Below the pieces are notes generated by a model, which saw only the letters and a program-made list of their open reading frames with translations, was not told the DNA's origin and did not search any database. A DNA stretch of 64,000 nt from contig CBDEGK010000003.1 in assembly GCA_965237855.1 (NCBI GenBank), positions 62,001 through 126,000 of the forward strand. The letters run 5' to 3'. This document shows, piece by piece, positions 17,074-27,786 of this stretch (position 1 is the first letter of the stretch; every line of letters starts with the position of its first letter). The DNA is from CBDEGK01 sp965237855 (lineage in GTDB: Bacteria > Pseudomonadota > Gammaproteobacteria > Pseudomonadales > Halieaceae). Both the position numbers and the translations under genes were made by a program.

Positions 17074-18034
17074 TTCCGCGACTATCGCTTTCGCGCTGGT
17101 TGTATTGCTCGGCGCCGTCGGCGGCGCCGCCTTCCTGACCTGGTTTGAGCGGCGCCTGTTAGGCATCTGGCAGGATCGCTATGGCCCCAACCGGCTCGGA
17201 CCCCTCGGGGTCTACCAGGTGTTGGCAGACATGATCAAATTGCTGACCAAACACGACTGGGTGCCACCATTTGCCGACCGGGTAGTGTTCGTGTTCGCGC
17301 CCACCGCCATCGTGGTCGCCATGATGATGGGCTTCGCTGTCGTGCCTTTCTCCGACACCCTCTACATCATCGATATCAACATCGGCCTGCTGTTTTTCCT
17401 CGGTATGACCTCGCTGGCCGTGTACAGCGTGTTACTCGGCGGCCTGGCATCCAACAATAAGTACGCACTGCTGGGGGGTCTGCGCAGTGCCGCCCAGATG
17501 GTCAGCTATGAAGTCTTTATGGGCCTGTCACTGATGGGCGTGGTGATGTTGAGCGGCAGCTTCAGCCTGCGCGATATTGTGCTGGCGCAGGAGAACGGCT
17601 GGTTTTGTTTCACCCAGTTCCTGGGACTCTACGTATTCATTATCGCCGGTATCGCCGAGAGCCATCGCCTGCCCTTCGACTTGCCCGAGGCAGAGCACGA
17701 ATTGACGGCGGGTTTTCACACCGAGTACAGCGGCATGAAATTCACCATGTTCATGCTCGGGGAATACCTGGGATTGATCCTGATCTCGGCCATGATCACC
17801 ACGCTGTTTTTCGGCGGCTGGCTCGGCCCCGACTGGGCACCGGGCATTTTCTGGTTTGGGCTGAAAACGGCTTTCTTTATCTGCTTCTTTATCTTGCTGC
17901 GTGCCGCCATTCCCAGACCACGCTACGACCAGCTGATGTCGCTGGGGTGGAAATACATGCTGCCCCTGACCCTGCTCAACCTGGTGCTGACCGGGGCCAT
18001 CGCCCTGACTCTATACGGAGGCAGCAATGTTTGA
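17066..18034 (+). CDS. nuoH: NADH-quinone oxidoreductase subunit H
   Basis: An eight-helix membrane subunit that forms much of the quinone-access channel. Diagnostic stretches are RYGPNRLGPLGVYQVLADM, the acidic loop LPFDLPEAEHELTAGFHTEY and LRAAIPRPRYDQLMSLGWK. I set the start at ATG 17066 (MSDSATIAFALV), which overlaps the nuoG stop (ATGTCTGA), giving 322 residues like other NuoH. A GTG four codons upstream (17054) is possible but adds only MVVV. The 3' end overlaps nuoI by 8 bp. Confidence 0.94.
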   Translation: MSDSATIAFALVVLLGAVGGAAFLTWFERRLLGIWQDRYGPNRLGPLGVYQVLADMIKLLTKHDWVPPFADRVVFVFAPTAIVVAMMMGFAVVPFSDTLYIIDINIGLLFFLGMTSLAVYSVLLGGLASNNKYALLGGLRSAAQMVSYEVFMGLSLMGVVMLSGSFSLRDIVLAQENGWFCFTQFLGLYVFIIAGIAESHRLPFDLPEAEHELTAGFHTEYSGMKFTMFMLGEYLGLILISAMITTLFFGGWLGPDWAPGIFWFGLKTAFFICFFILLRAAIPRPRYDQLMSLGWKYMLPLTLLNLVLTGAIALTLYGGSNV

Positions 18035-18554
18035 TTCCCTGATCAGTCAACTGCGCACCATGGGAACAATCCTGATGCACAGCTTCACCCGGGCAGAGAC
18101 AGTTGAATACCCGGAGCAAAAACCCTACCTGGCGCCTCGTTACCGTGGCCGCATTGTGCTCACCAATGACCCCGATGGCGACGAGCGTTGCGTGGCCTGC
18201 AACCTGTGCGCCGTGGCCTGCCCGGTGGACTGTATTGCCCTGCAGCAGGGTGTGCGGGAAGACGGCCGCTGGTACCCGGAGTTTTTCCGCATTAATTTTT
18301 CGCGCTGCATCATGTGCGGCATGTGCGAAGAAGCCTGCCCCACCAACGCCATCCAGTTGACGCCGGATTTCGAGATGTGTGAGTACGATCGCCAGAACAT
18401 GGTCTATGAAAAGGAACATTTACAGATAGCGGGCACCGGCAAGTATCACGACTACAACTTCTACCGCACCTGCGGCTTGCAGATTGCCGGCAAGGACAAG
18501 GGTGAGGCGCGCAACGAAGCGCCGCCCATCGACGTCAAGAGTCTGCTGCCATGA
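18027..18554 (+). CDS. nuoI: NADH-quinone oxidoreductase subunit I
   Basis: A ferredoxin-like subunit with two [4Fe-4S] clusters (N6a/N6b), 175 residues. Both CxxCxxCxxxC motifs are complete: RCVACNLCAVACPVDC and RCIMCGMCEEACPTNA. An amphipathic N-terminal helix probably anchors it to the membrane arm. The ATG lies within the last codons of nuoH behind GGAGG. It passes electrons between NuoG and NuoB. Confidence 0.95.
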   Translation: MFDSLISQLRTMGTILMHSFTRAETVEYPEQKPYLAPRYRGRIVLTNDPDGDERCVACNLCAVACPVDCIALQQGVREDGRWYPEFFRINFSRCIMCGMCEEACPTNAIQLTPDFEMCEYDRQNMVYEKEHLQIAGTGKYHDYNFYRTCGLQIAGKDKGEARNEAPPIDVKSLLP

Positions 18555-19078
18555 TGGAAGGGCTGTTCTACCTGGCCGGCGCGGTCGCATTCCTGGCTAC
18601 CGTATTGGCGCTGAGCCGCTCCAATGCAGCCCATGCCCTGATCTACCTGATTGTCTCGCTGCTGGCGGTAGCGGTACTGTTCTTCCTTATGGGTGCACCT
18701 TTCGCCGCCGCATTGGAAATTGTTATCTATGCCGGCGCCATCATGGTGTTGTTCGTCTTCGTCATCATGATGCTGAACCTGGGAGAGGCCGGCGACGCCC
18801 GTGAACGCCAGTGGCTGGAACCACGCATGTGGGTGCTGCCCGCATTGCTGGCAGCCATCCTGTTATTCGAGCTGCTGGCTGTGCTCATGCATACCTCCGG
18901 CACCACCCTCGGACTGGAGGTGACCCCGAAACGCGTCGGTCTAAACCTGTTCGGACCCTATGTGCTAGCGGTCGAAATCGCCTCCATGTTGCTACTGGCC
19001 GGATTGGTCGGCGCCTATCACCTGGGCCGGCGTTTTATCGATCGCAATCCTCACAAAAGCCGCCGGGGGGATGGCTAA
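18551..19078 (+). CDS. nuoJ: NADH-quinone oxidoreductase subunit J
   Basis: A five-helix membrane subunit of 175 residues. The conserved third helix is visible in LEIVIYAGAIMVLFVFVIMMLNLG, which in known structures contains the pi-bulge involved in coupling. N-terminal HALIYLIVSLLAVAVLFFLMGAPF and C-terminal ASMLLLAGLVGAYHLGRR also match the family. It starts in an ATGA overlap with nuoI and its stop shares a base with the nuoK start. Confidence 0.94.
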   Translation: MMEGLFYLAGAVAFLATVLALSRSNAAHALIYLIVSLLAVAVLFFLMGAPFAAALEIVIYAGAIMVLFVFVIMMLNLGEAGDARERQWLEPRMWVLPALLAAILLFELLAVLMHTSGTTLGLEVTPKRVGLNLFGPYVLAVEIASMLLLAGLVGAYHLGRRFIDRNPHKSRRGDG

Positions 19079-19392
19079 TGTCCGGTCTACAGGTCCCCAT
19101 GGAACACGTCCTGCTGCTTGCTGCCGCGTTATTCGTAGCCGGCCTGGTGGGGCTGATGGTGCGGCGCAATATCATTTTTATCCTCATGTCCCTGGAAGTG
19201 ATGCTCAATGCCGCCGGGCTAGCCTTCGTGGCGGCCGGTGCCCGCTGGGGCCAGCCAGACGGGCAGGTTGTATTCATGCTGATCCTGACCGTGGCCGCAG
19301 CCGAAGTCTCCGTAGGGCTGGGCCTGGTGTTACAAGTACAACGCCGCTTCAAAACCCTGGACATGGACCAGGCCAGCAGGTTGAGGGGTTAG
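19078..19392 (+). CDS. nuoK: NADH-quinone oxidoreductase subunit K
   Basis: A three-helix subunit of 104 residues in the proton-translocating arm. The second helix carries the conserved glutamate in FILMSLEVMLNAAGLAFVA and the third has the conserved acidic residue in LTVAAAEVSVGLGLVLQ. The ATG at 19078 (TAATG overlap with nuoJ) gives MSGLQVPMEHVLLLAAALF, aligning with E. coli NuoK. A second ATG at 19099 is internal. nuoL starts 1 bp after the stop. Confidence 0.94.
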   Translation: MSGLQVPMEHVLLLAAALFVAGLVGLMVRRNIIFILMSLEVMLNAAGLAFVAAGARWGQPDGQVVFMLILTVAAAEVSVGLGLVLQVQRRFKTLDMDQASRLRG

Positions 19393-19393
19393 G

Positions 19394-21222
<1,829 letters not shown>

Positions 21223-21223
<1 letters not shown>

Positions 21224-22719
21224 TGCTGATGGTGATCCTCATTGGGCTGTTACTGGTTGGCGGCGTCGTGGCCGGCCTCAGCCAGCGCATCGATAGCCAA
21301 GCCCCGCGCTGGGTGTCAGTGGGCATGCTGGCCCTGGCTATCATCTACCTGGCTGCCGTTACTGCCCGCATCCCCCCCGAACAAATGTCCCTGGTCACCG
21401 ACCCCAGCCAGCCCAACAGTTGGTTGATGTACTACCGCACCGACTGGATTCCTCGTTTCGGTATTTCCTTTGAACTGGCTATGGACGGCGTCAGCCTGAT
21501 TTTGGTGTGGCTCACACTGTTACTGGGTGTCGTGGCGGTTATTTCATCCTGGGACGAGATCGATGATCAACCTGGCTTTTTCCAGACCAACTTATTGTGG
21601 ACTCTGGCCGGCGTGGTCGGGGTCTTCCTGGCACTGGACCTGGTGCTGTTTTTCCTGTTCTGGGAAGTGATGCTGATTCCCATGTACTTCCTGATTGCAA
21701 TCTGGGGACACGAGGATAAATCCTATGCCGCCATGAAGTTTTTTATTTTCACCCAGGCCAGCGGCCTGCTGATGCTGCTTTCCATATTGGCTTTGGCCTC
21801 CGTCAACCAGGCGGCCACCGGCGAGTACAGCTTCAGCTACTTCGACTTGCTAGGCACCCAATTCGATTCGCAGCAAGGCTTCTGGATCATGTTGGGTTTC
21901 TTCATTGCCTTCGTGGTGAAACTGCCAGGCTTCCCAGTACACACCTGGTTACCGGATGCGCACACCCAGGCACCCACTGCCGGCAGCGTGATTCTCGCGG
22001 GCATCTTGCTTAAAACCGGCGCCTACGGGCTGCTGCGTTTCGCCATTCCGCTGTTTCCCGATGCCGCCCGGGAGTTCGCGCCAATCGCCATGGGCCTGGG
22101 GGCTGTCGGGGTTATTTACGGGGCGCTGTTGGCCTTCGGACAATCCGACTTCAAACGCCTGGTGGCGTACAGCAGTGTCAGTCATATGGGATTTGTACTG
22201 CTCGGGCTCTACGCCTGGAATGCGTTGGCGGTGCAAGGGGCAATCATGCAGATGGTCGCCCACGGGGTCAGTACCGCGGCACTGTTCATGATGGCCGGTG
22301 CACTGCAGCATCGCCTGCACACGCGCGACATGGATCGCATGGGGGGACTCTGGCACAACGCCCCACGCATGGGTGCCTGCGCCATGTTCTTTGCATTGGC
22401 GTCTCTGGGTTTGCCTGGCATGGGTAATTTTGTAGCGGAGTTCCTGGTCTTGCTGGGACTGTTCGCAGTCAATCCCTGGCTCACTGCCATCGCCGCACTG
22501 GGGCTGATTACCGCGGCGATTTATTCCTTGATCATGATGCAAAAAACTTTCCAGGGAACGCCAGATACCGGCCTGGCAATGGCAGATTTTGGCAGTCGGG
22601 AAATGCTGACCATGGCCGCGATGATGTTGGCACTGCTGTGGCTGGGCTTGTATCCCCAGCCCATCCTGGCCCTGGCTCAACCGGTGATTGATGGCCTGCT
22701 GGCCGGAGGTGCACCGTGA
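21223..22719 (+). CDS. nuoM: NADH-quinone oxidoreductase subunit M
   Basis: An antiporter-like proton-pumping subunit of 498 residues. Key elements are the glutamate-bearing helix VLFFLFWEVMLIPMYFLIAIWG, the lysine helix FFIAFVVKLPGFPVHTWLPDAHT with APTAGSVILAGILLKTGAYG, and YSSVSHMGFVLLGLYAWN. The ATG shares a base with the nuoL stop; the nuoN GTG overlaps its stop (GTGA). It sits between NuoL and NuoN in the membrane arm. Confidence 0.95.
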
Positions 22720-24155
22720 CCCTGGCTTCCCTGCAGGCGATATCACCGCTGTTGGTACTGGGTGGTGGTGCGATCGTGATCATGCTCGCCATTTCTGTCA
22801 CCAGGAACCTGGCAGTGACCTATTGGCTCACCCTGGGATCGCTGTTAGCGGCGGCCGCAGCCAGCATCCTGGCGCAGCAGTCAGACACGGTGCAGTTGAC
22901 GCCCCTGTTGCGCAACGATTCCTTCAGTGCCTTTTTCTCTGCCTTGTTTTGCGGCGCCGCCGCCATCACTGCGGTGCTGTCCCGGGCTTACCTATCATCC
23001 CGTGAAGGCCAGAACGAAGAGTATTTCCTGCTGTTGCTGCTCTCTACCATGGGCGCTTCTACCCTCGCCTACGCCACCCACCTGGTTTCCCTGATGCTGG
23101 GACTGGAGTTGATGGGGGTTGCCCTCTATGCACTCATCGCGTATCCGGACCGGGGCGAACAACCGCTGGAAGCGGCAATTAAATACCTGGTACTTTCAGG
23201 TGCGGCATCGGCCACCCTGCTGTTCGGCTTTGCACTGCTCTACGCCACCCTGGGCGCCCTTGATTACCCGACCATCGGCGAGAGATTGCTGACGGACGGC
23301 GTTCACCACAGCACATTGCTCCTCGCCGGCGGTGCCATGATTTTTGCCGGGGCGGCGTTCAAGTTAAGCGCTGTGCCGTTTCATATGTGGACACCAGACG
23401 TGTACCAGGGGGCCCCCGCACCGGTCACCGGCTTCCTCGCCGCCGTGTCAAAAGCTGCGGTGTTCGTCGCTATATTGCGCTGGTTCCTCGACTCCAATCT
23501 CTACCTCTACACCTCTGTCCTCGATGGCATTGCAGTGATTGCTGCCGCTTCAATTATCATCGGCAACCTGCTGGCCTTAATGCAGGACAACGTCAAGCGG
23601 CTGCTGGCCTATTCTTCCATTGGGCACATGGGCTACCTGCTGGTCATACTGGTTGCCTGCGGTTGGTCACCAACACCAGCATTGGCGGTGGAAGCGGGCA
23701 GTTTCTATGTGGTCGCCTATATCGTCACCACCCTGGCCGCGTTCACATTGCTGGGGATTATTTCCCGCGACAGTGGCGATGAGGATCTGGCGCAGCGCAG
23801 CGACCTCACTGGCCTGTTCTGGCGCAGCCCGGTGCTGGCAGTGCTGTTCGCCCTGTCGCTATTGTCCCTGGCTGGCATTCCGTTGACGGCGGGCTTTATC
23901 GGCAAGTTCTACATTATCAACGCCGCCATTGAGGCCGGCCTGTGGCGATTGCTGGCCATCGTGCTGATCGGCAGTGCCATCGCCATCTTTTATTACCTGC
24001 GCCTCATCTTCACGATGTCGCAGGCAATCGACGGCGCCCCGGCGGCGCAGTCACTGGCCGGAACCCGCTGGATCATTGCCACACTGGTTCTGTTAATCCT
24101 GTATTTGGGCGTATTGCCGCAATCACTGATGAGCTTTTTGCGGACTATACTATGA
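22716..24155 (+). CDS. nuoN: NADH-quinone oxidoreductase subunit N
   Basis: The third antiporter-like subunit, 479 residues (E. coli 485), starting at GTG 22716. Characteristic stretches are LVSLMLGLELMGVALYALIAY, GAAFKLSAVPFHMWTPDVYQGAP with VTGFLAAVSKAAVFVAIL, and LLAYSSIGHMGYLLVILVA. It closes the nuo operon in the canonical order A-B-CD-E-F-G-H-I-J-K-L-M-N. The next gene, a CBS-domain protein, begins only 35 bp downstream. Confidence 0.95.
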   Translation: MTLASLQAISPLLVLGGGAIVIMLAISVTRNLAVTYWLTLGSLLAAAAASILAQQSDTVQLTPLLRNDSFSAFFSALFCGAAAITAVLSRAYLSSREGQNEEYFLLLLLSTMGASTLAYATHLVSLMLGLELMGVALYALIAYPDRGEQPLEAAIKYLVLSGAASATLLFGFALLYATLGALDYPTIGERLLTDGVHHSTLLLAGGAMIFAGAAFKLSAVPFHMWTPDVYQGAPAPVTGFLAAVSKAAVFVAILRWFLDSNLYLYTSVLDGIAVIAAASIIIGNLLALMQDNVKRLLAYSSIGHMGYLLVILVACGWSPTPALAVEAGSFYVVAYIVTTLAAFTLLGIISRDSGDEDLAQRSDLTGLFWRSPVLAVLFALSLLSLAGIPLTAGFIGKFYIINAAIEAGLWRLLAIVLIGSAIAIFYYLRLIFTMSQAIDGAPAAQSLAGTRWIIATLVLLILYLGVLPQSLMSFLRTIL

Positions 24156-24190
24156 AGACGAATTATTTGGGGAGTCTAAGGAGAAGTTAG

Positions 24191-24592
24191 ATGCTGAGGT
24201 CAGTAGAGCTAAAAGACTACATGCTGGTGCATCCCGTTACTGTCAATGCTGAGGCAGACATGGGTGAGGCCATCAAGGTCATTATAGACAACAAAATATC
24301 GGGCCTGTGCGTGACCGACGACGAGGGGCGGTTGGTCGGCATCCTGTCGGAGCTGGATTGTTTGCGCGCCATTCTCAGCGCCACCTACAACGAGGGTGGG
24401 ATTGGCATGGTGCGCGAGTACATGGCCAGCGACAACCTGGTAGTCGCAAACCCTCACGAAGATATCACCGATGTGGCCCAGGATATGTTGCGCAAGAACA
24501 AGCGTCGTCGTCCCGTTGTTGAAGATGGTAAGCTGGTGGGCCAAATCACCTGTAGACAACTGCTAAGCGCCGTCATGAGGTTTAGCTCCTAG
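24191..24592 (+). CDS. CBS domain pair protein
   Basis: A 133-residue protein made of two CBS domains: residues about 8-60 (DYMLVHPVTVNAEADMGEAI ... ISGLCVTDDEGRLVGILSELD) and 75-130 (REYMASDNLVVANPHEDITD ... RRRPVVEDGKLVGQITCRQL). Stand-alone pairs usually sense adenosyl ligands such as AMP, ATP or SAM. The ATG follows CTAAGGAGAAG. Because it is only 35 bp after nuoN it may be co-transcribed with complex I, suggesting an energy-state role, but it is followed 5 bp later by an AraC gene, so it could equally belong to that unit. Partner unknown. Confidence 0.88.
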   Translation: MLRSVELKDYMLVHPVTVNAEADMGEAIKVIIDNKISGLCVTDDEGRLVGILSELDCLRAILSATYNEGGIGMVREYMASDNLVVANPHEDITDVAQDMLRKNKRRRPVVEDGKLVGQITCRQLLSAVMRFSS

Positions 24593-24597
24593 GAAGC

Positions 24598-25674
24598 GTG
24601 CCGGACAACATATCAGTCAGACATGCCCAGTCGCTACTGCGACTGGCAGGTCTGCCCAGGGACGAAATTCGTTCCGACCTATTGGACCTGAAGCTACCCC
24701 TGGTACTGCTGCAGGATACCGCGCTGGACAGTGCCGAAATTTCGGCAGATGACTACGGCCGGCTCTTCATACACCTGATAAAAAAACTGCAGATCAATCT
24801 GCATGAAGATGAATCTGCGCTCAGTGGCGCCCTGGAATTCAGCGCCTACCGCATGTTGTACCTGGCTATGGCCCATTCACAAAATTTGCGGCAGGCCCTG
24901 CAGCGCGCCGCCGTTTATTTCCACCGCTTCGAGGCCCGGGGCGACAGCTTTACCATCGAGAATTCCCAAGATCGGGCTTATTGCCGCTTTGAGTTCAGCG
25001 GCGACTCAGACAGCAGTGGTCTGGCAGCGCCGGAGAATTTCGATATGGGCCAGCTCAACTGGCTCAGGGGAGACACAGGCCGCGCACTTTCTGTCTCCAT
25101 GTGGCATCGACTATGCGGTTGGTTCGTCGGCACCAACATAGACCTGCTCGGCGTTGAATTGGCGCAAGATGCGCCGCAGGAACTGCAGCCCTACCAGGAG
25201 ATGTTTGCCGCAACCGTGACATTCAATAGTGAAAGCTACGCCTTCTATTTTGATCCCCGCTACCTGGAATTTCCCATCGTCCAGGGCGATGCGGCGGTAG
25301 ACAAGCTGCTACAGACTTATCCCGCCGAATTGCTAAAGCTTGATCCTCGCAACAACAGCGTCTCCAGCCGGGTGCGCTCTCTTCTCGGCACCGATTTCCA
25401 GCGCGAGTTACCCGGCCTGCAGCAAGTGGCGGAGCGACTGCATATGACCACCCCAACACTGCATCGGCGCCTGCAGAATGAGAGCACCTCGTTCCAGCAG
25501 ATCAAAGACCATCTGCGCCGGGATATTGCCCTCGAGCAGCTGGACGACAGCGAGGTCACAACCAGCCAGGTGGCCGAACTGCTGGGATTTTCCGACAGCA
25601 GCACCTTTCACCGGGCCTTCAAGAAGTGGACCGGCGTAACCCCCACGGAGTACCGCCAGCAGCAAGAAAGCTAA
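24598..25674 (+). CDS. AraC family transcriptional regulator
   Basis: A 358-residue regulator with an arabinose-binding-like N-terminal domain (about 1-200, the long form common in lipid- and hydrocarbon-using bacteria) and a C-terminal AraC double helix-turn-helix (about 265-355). Visible in the latter are LQQVAERLHMTTPTLHRRLQ, TSQVAELLGFSDSSTFHRAF and the closing KWTGVTPTEYRQQ. The start is GTG 24598 behind CTAGGA. It lies directly upstream of the fatty acyl-CoA reductase and wax synthase genes on the same strand, which makes them likely targets (inference). Its stop codon is the first triplet of a palindromic repeat. Confidence 0.92.
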   Translation: MPDNISVRHAQSLLRLAGLPRDEIRSDLLDLKLPLVLLQDTALDSAEISADDYGRLFIHLIKKLQINLHEDESALSGALEFSAYRMLYLAMAHSQNLRQALQRAAVYFHRFEARGDSFTIENSQDRAYCRFEFSGDSDSSGLAAPENFDMGQLNWLRGDTGRALSVSMWHRLCGWFVGTNIDLLGVELAQDAPQELQPYQEMFAATVTFNSESYAFYFDPRYLEFPIVQGDAAVDKLLQTYPAELLKLDPRNNSVSSRVRSLLGTDFQRELPGLQQVAERLHMTTPTLHRRLQNESTSFQQIKDHLRRDIALEQLDDSEVTTSQVAELLGFSDSSTFHRAFKKWTGVTPTEYRQQQES

Positions 25675-25693
25675 AAGGGGTCAGTACCCTTTT
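25673..25693 (+). repeat. Palindromic GGGGTCAGTACCC repeat, copy 1, at the AraC stop codon
   Basis: AAAAGGG (25673-25679), loop GTCAGTA, CCCTTTT (25687-25693): a perfect 7-bp stem ending in T residues. The TAA stop of the AraC gene (25672-25674) overlaps its first bases. A wider alternative pairing exists between AGCTAAAAG (25669-25677) and CTTTTAGCT (25699-25707). Two further copies lie at 57590-57618 and 57686-57712. It could work as an intrinsic terminator. Confidence 0.8.
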
Positions 25694-25800
25694 CTATGCT
25701 TTTAGCTGAAAATTTCTGCCTGTAGCGATTGATAAAGTTCGCAATTGTGGAAAAACCGACCAGACTTAGAATGGTTGCTCAAATAACGGGAGAACAAAGC

Positions 25801-27786
25801 ATGAGCTATTTCATCACGGGTGGTACCGGGTTCATCGGCAAGAACTTTATCAACAAGCTGAAGGATCGCGAGGGCAATATCTACGTGCTGACCCGGGCAG
25901 GGTCCGAACACAAATTTGAAGCACTGCAGGAGCGTTTCGGCGCTGGCAGTGAGCGACTGGTTCCCATCACCGGCGACCTCAGGGAGAAAAACCTGGGCCT
26001 GGGCAAAGAAGTGATCGCTGAGCTCAAGGGCGATATTCAGCACTTCTGTCATTTTGCCGCCATTTACGATATCGGCGCTGATGCCGAATCACAGATTGCC
26101 ACCAATATTGATGGCACCCGCCACGCGGTGCAGCTGGCCGAGAAACTGGAGGCCGGTTGCTTCCAACACGTCAGTTCCATCGCCGCCGGCGGTCTCTACA
26201 ACGGCACTTTCCGCGAGGACATGTTCGATGAAGCGGAAAACCTGGAACACCCCTATTTCGCGACCAAGCATGACTCGGAAGGCATCGTCCGCGACGAGTG
26301 CAAGATCCCCTACCGTATCTACCGTCCCGCCATGGTGGTCGGTCACTCCAAGACCGGCGAGATCGACAAGATCGACGGCGCCTACTACTTCTTCAAGACC
26401 CTGCAGGGGTTTCGCAAGGCCCTGCCCCCCTGGTTTCCGATGATCGGTATTGAGGGAGGCTACTTTAACGTGGTACCGGTCGACTACGTGGTCGACGCCA
26501 TGGACCACCTTGCCCACCTGCCGGATCGCGACGGCGATTGTTTCCACCTCAGTGACCCCGAGCACCACAGCATGGGCAACCTGATGAACATCTTTGCCGA
26601 GGCCGGCCATGCACCGAAGTTCAGCATGCGCCTGGATATGCGCGTGTTCAGCTTTATCCCAAAATTCGTGCGCGAAACCCTGGCTGGCTTACCGCCGGTG
26701 AAACGCATCATCAGCACCATGCTGGCCGACATGGGCCTGCCGGATTCAGTCACCATGTTCATGGACTACCCCACCCGCTACGACAATCGCGACACCGAGC
26801 GCGCCCTCAAAGGCAGCGGTATCAGTTGTCCGAGCCTGCCCACCTACGCGGGCACTATCTGGGACTACTGGGAGCGCAACCTGGACCCCGACCTGTTCAT
26901 CGACCACTCGCTGGAAGGCAACGTGAGTGGCAAGATTGTGATGATTACCGGCGCCTCCTCGGGCATCGGCAAGCACTCTGCCATCCGCCTGGCGGAAGCG
27001 GGTGCCCATGTATTGTTGATAGCCCGTTCGGCTGACAAATTGGAAGAGACAGCCCAGGAAATTGCCGAGCTGGGTGGCGTATCCACTTCCTACACCGCCG
27101 ACATCTCCGACCTGGAAGACTGTGAACGCCTGACCACGGAAGTGCTGAAAAATCACGGCTTCGTCGACATCCTGATCAATAACGCCGGCCGCTCGATTCG
27201 TCGCTCCATCGAATTGTCTTTCGATCGTTTCCACGATTTCCAGCGCACCATGCAGATCAACTACTTCGGTGCCATCAAGCTTATCTGCGGGCTGGGGCCC
27301 TCCATGCTGGAGCGAAAAGCCGGCCACATCATCAATATTTCTTCGATCAGCGCTCTAACGCCAAGCCCACGCTTCTCTTCCTACGTGGCCTCAAAGAGCG
27401 CCCTCGATGCCTGGACTCGCTCTGCTGCGGTGGAGTTCAGCGACCGCAATGTGCGCTTTACCACCATCAATATGCCGTTGGTACGCACCCCCATGATTGA
27501 GGCAACTACCGTGTACAACCATATGCCGGTACTGTCTCCCGACGAGGCAGTGGACATGATTGTCGACGCAGTAATCAACAAGCCCAAGCGCATCGCCACA
27601 CCGATGGGTATCTACCTGCAGGTGATGACAGCACTGGCGCCGAAACTGTCCGAGGTCATGATGAACACGGTATTCCGCATGTTTGAAGACTCCTCTGCAG
27701 CCAAGGGCGACAAAAAGCCAGAGCAAGTGGAAGTATCCAGCGAGCAGGTAGCCCTGGCTTCCCTGATGAAAGGGGTGCACTTCTAG
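25801..27786 (+). CDS. Alcohol-forming fatty acyl-CoA reductase (two-domain, Marinobacter FarA type)
   Basis: Predicted to reduce fatty acyl-CoA, through the aldehyde, to a fatty alcohol with NADPH. At 661 residues it matches Marinobacter Maqu_2507 in length and architecture. The N-terminal extended SDR domain has GGTGFIG at residues 7-13 and the catalytic pair in HPYFATKHDSEG. The linker has the hallmark IWDYWERNLDPDLF. The C-terminal classical SDR domain has TGASSGIGKHSA, NNAGRSIRRSIELSFDRFHDF and YVASKSALDAW. I chose the ATG at 25801 (MSYFITGG, GGAGAAC upstream) over an in-frame ATG 24 codons earlier. It is followed with a one-base overlap by a wax ester synthase, making a two-gene wax ester pathway. 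Confidence 0.92.
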   Translation: MSYFITGGTGFIGKNFINKLKDREGNIYVLTRAGSEHKFEALQERFGAGSERLVPITGDLREKNLGLGKEVIAELKGDIQHFCHFAAIYDIGADAESQIATNIDGTRHAVQLAEKLEAGCFQHVSSIAAGGLYNGTFREDMFDEAENLEHPYFATKHDSEGIVRDECKIPYRIYRPAMVVGHSKTGEIDKIDGAYYFFKTLQGFRKALPPWFPMIGIEGGYFNVVPVDYVVDAMDHLAHLPDRDGDCFHLSDPEHHSMGNLMNIFAEAGHAPKFSMRLDMRVFSFIPKFVRETLAGLPPVKRIISTMLADMGLPDSVTMFMDYPTRYDNRDTERALKGSGISCPSLPTYAGTIWDYWERNLDPDLFIDHSLEGNVSGKIVMITGASSGIGKHSAIRLAEAGAHVLLIARSADKLEETAQEIAELGGVSTSYTADISDLEDCERLTTEVLKNHGFVDILINNAGRSIRRSIELSFDRFHDFQRTMQINYFGAIKLICGLGPSMLERKAGHIINISSISALTPSPRFSSYVASKSALDAWTRSAAVEFSDRNVRFTTINMPLVRTPMIEATTVYNHMPVLSPDEAVDMIVDAVINKPKRIATPMGIYLQVMTALAPKLSEVMMNTVFRMFEDSSAAKGDKKPEQVEVSSEQVALASLMKGVHF

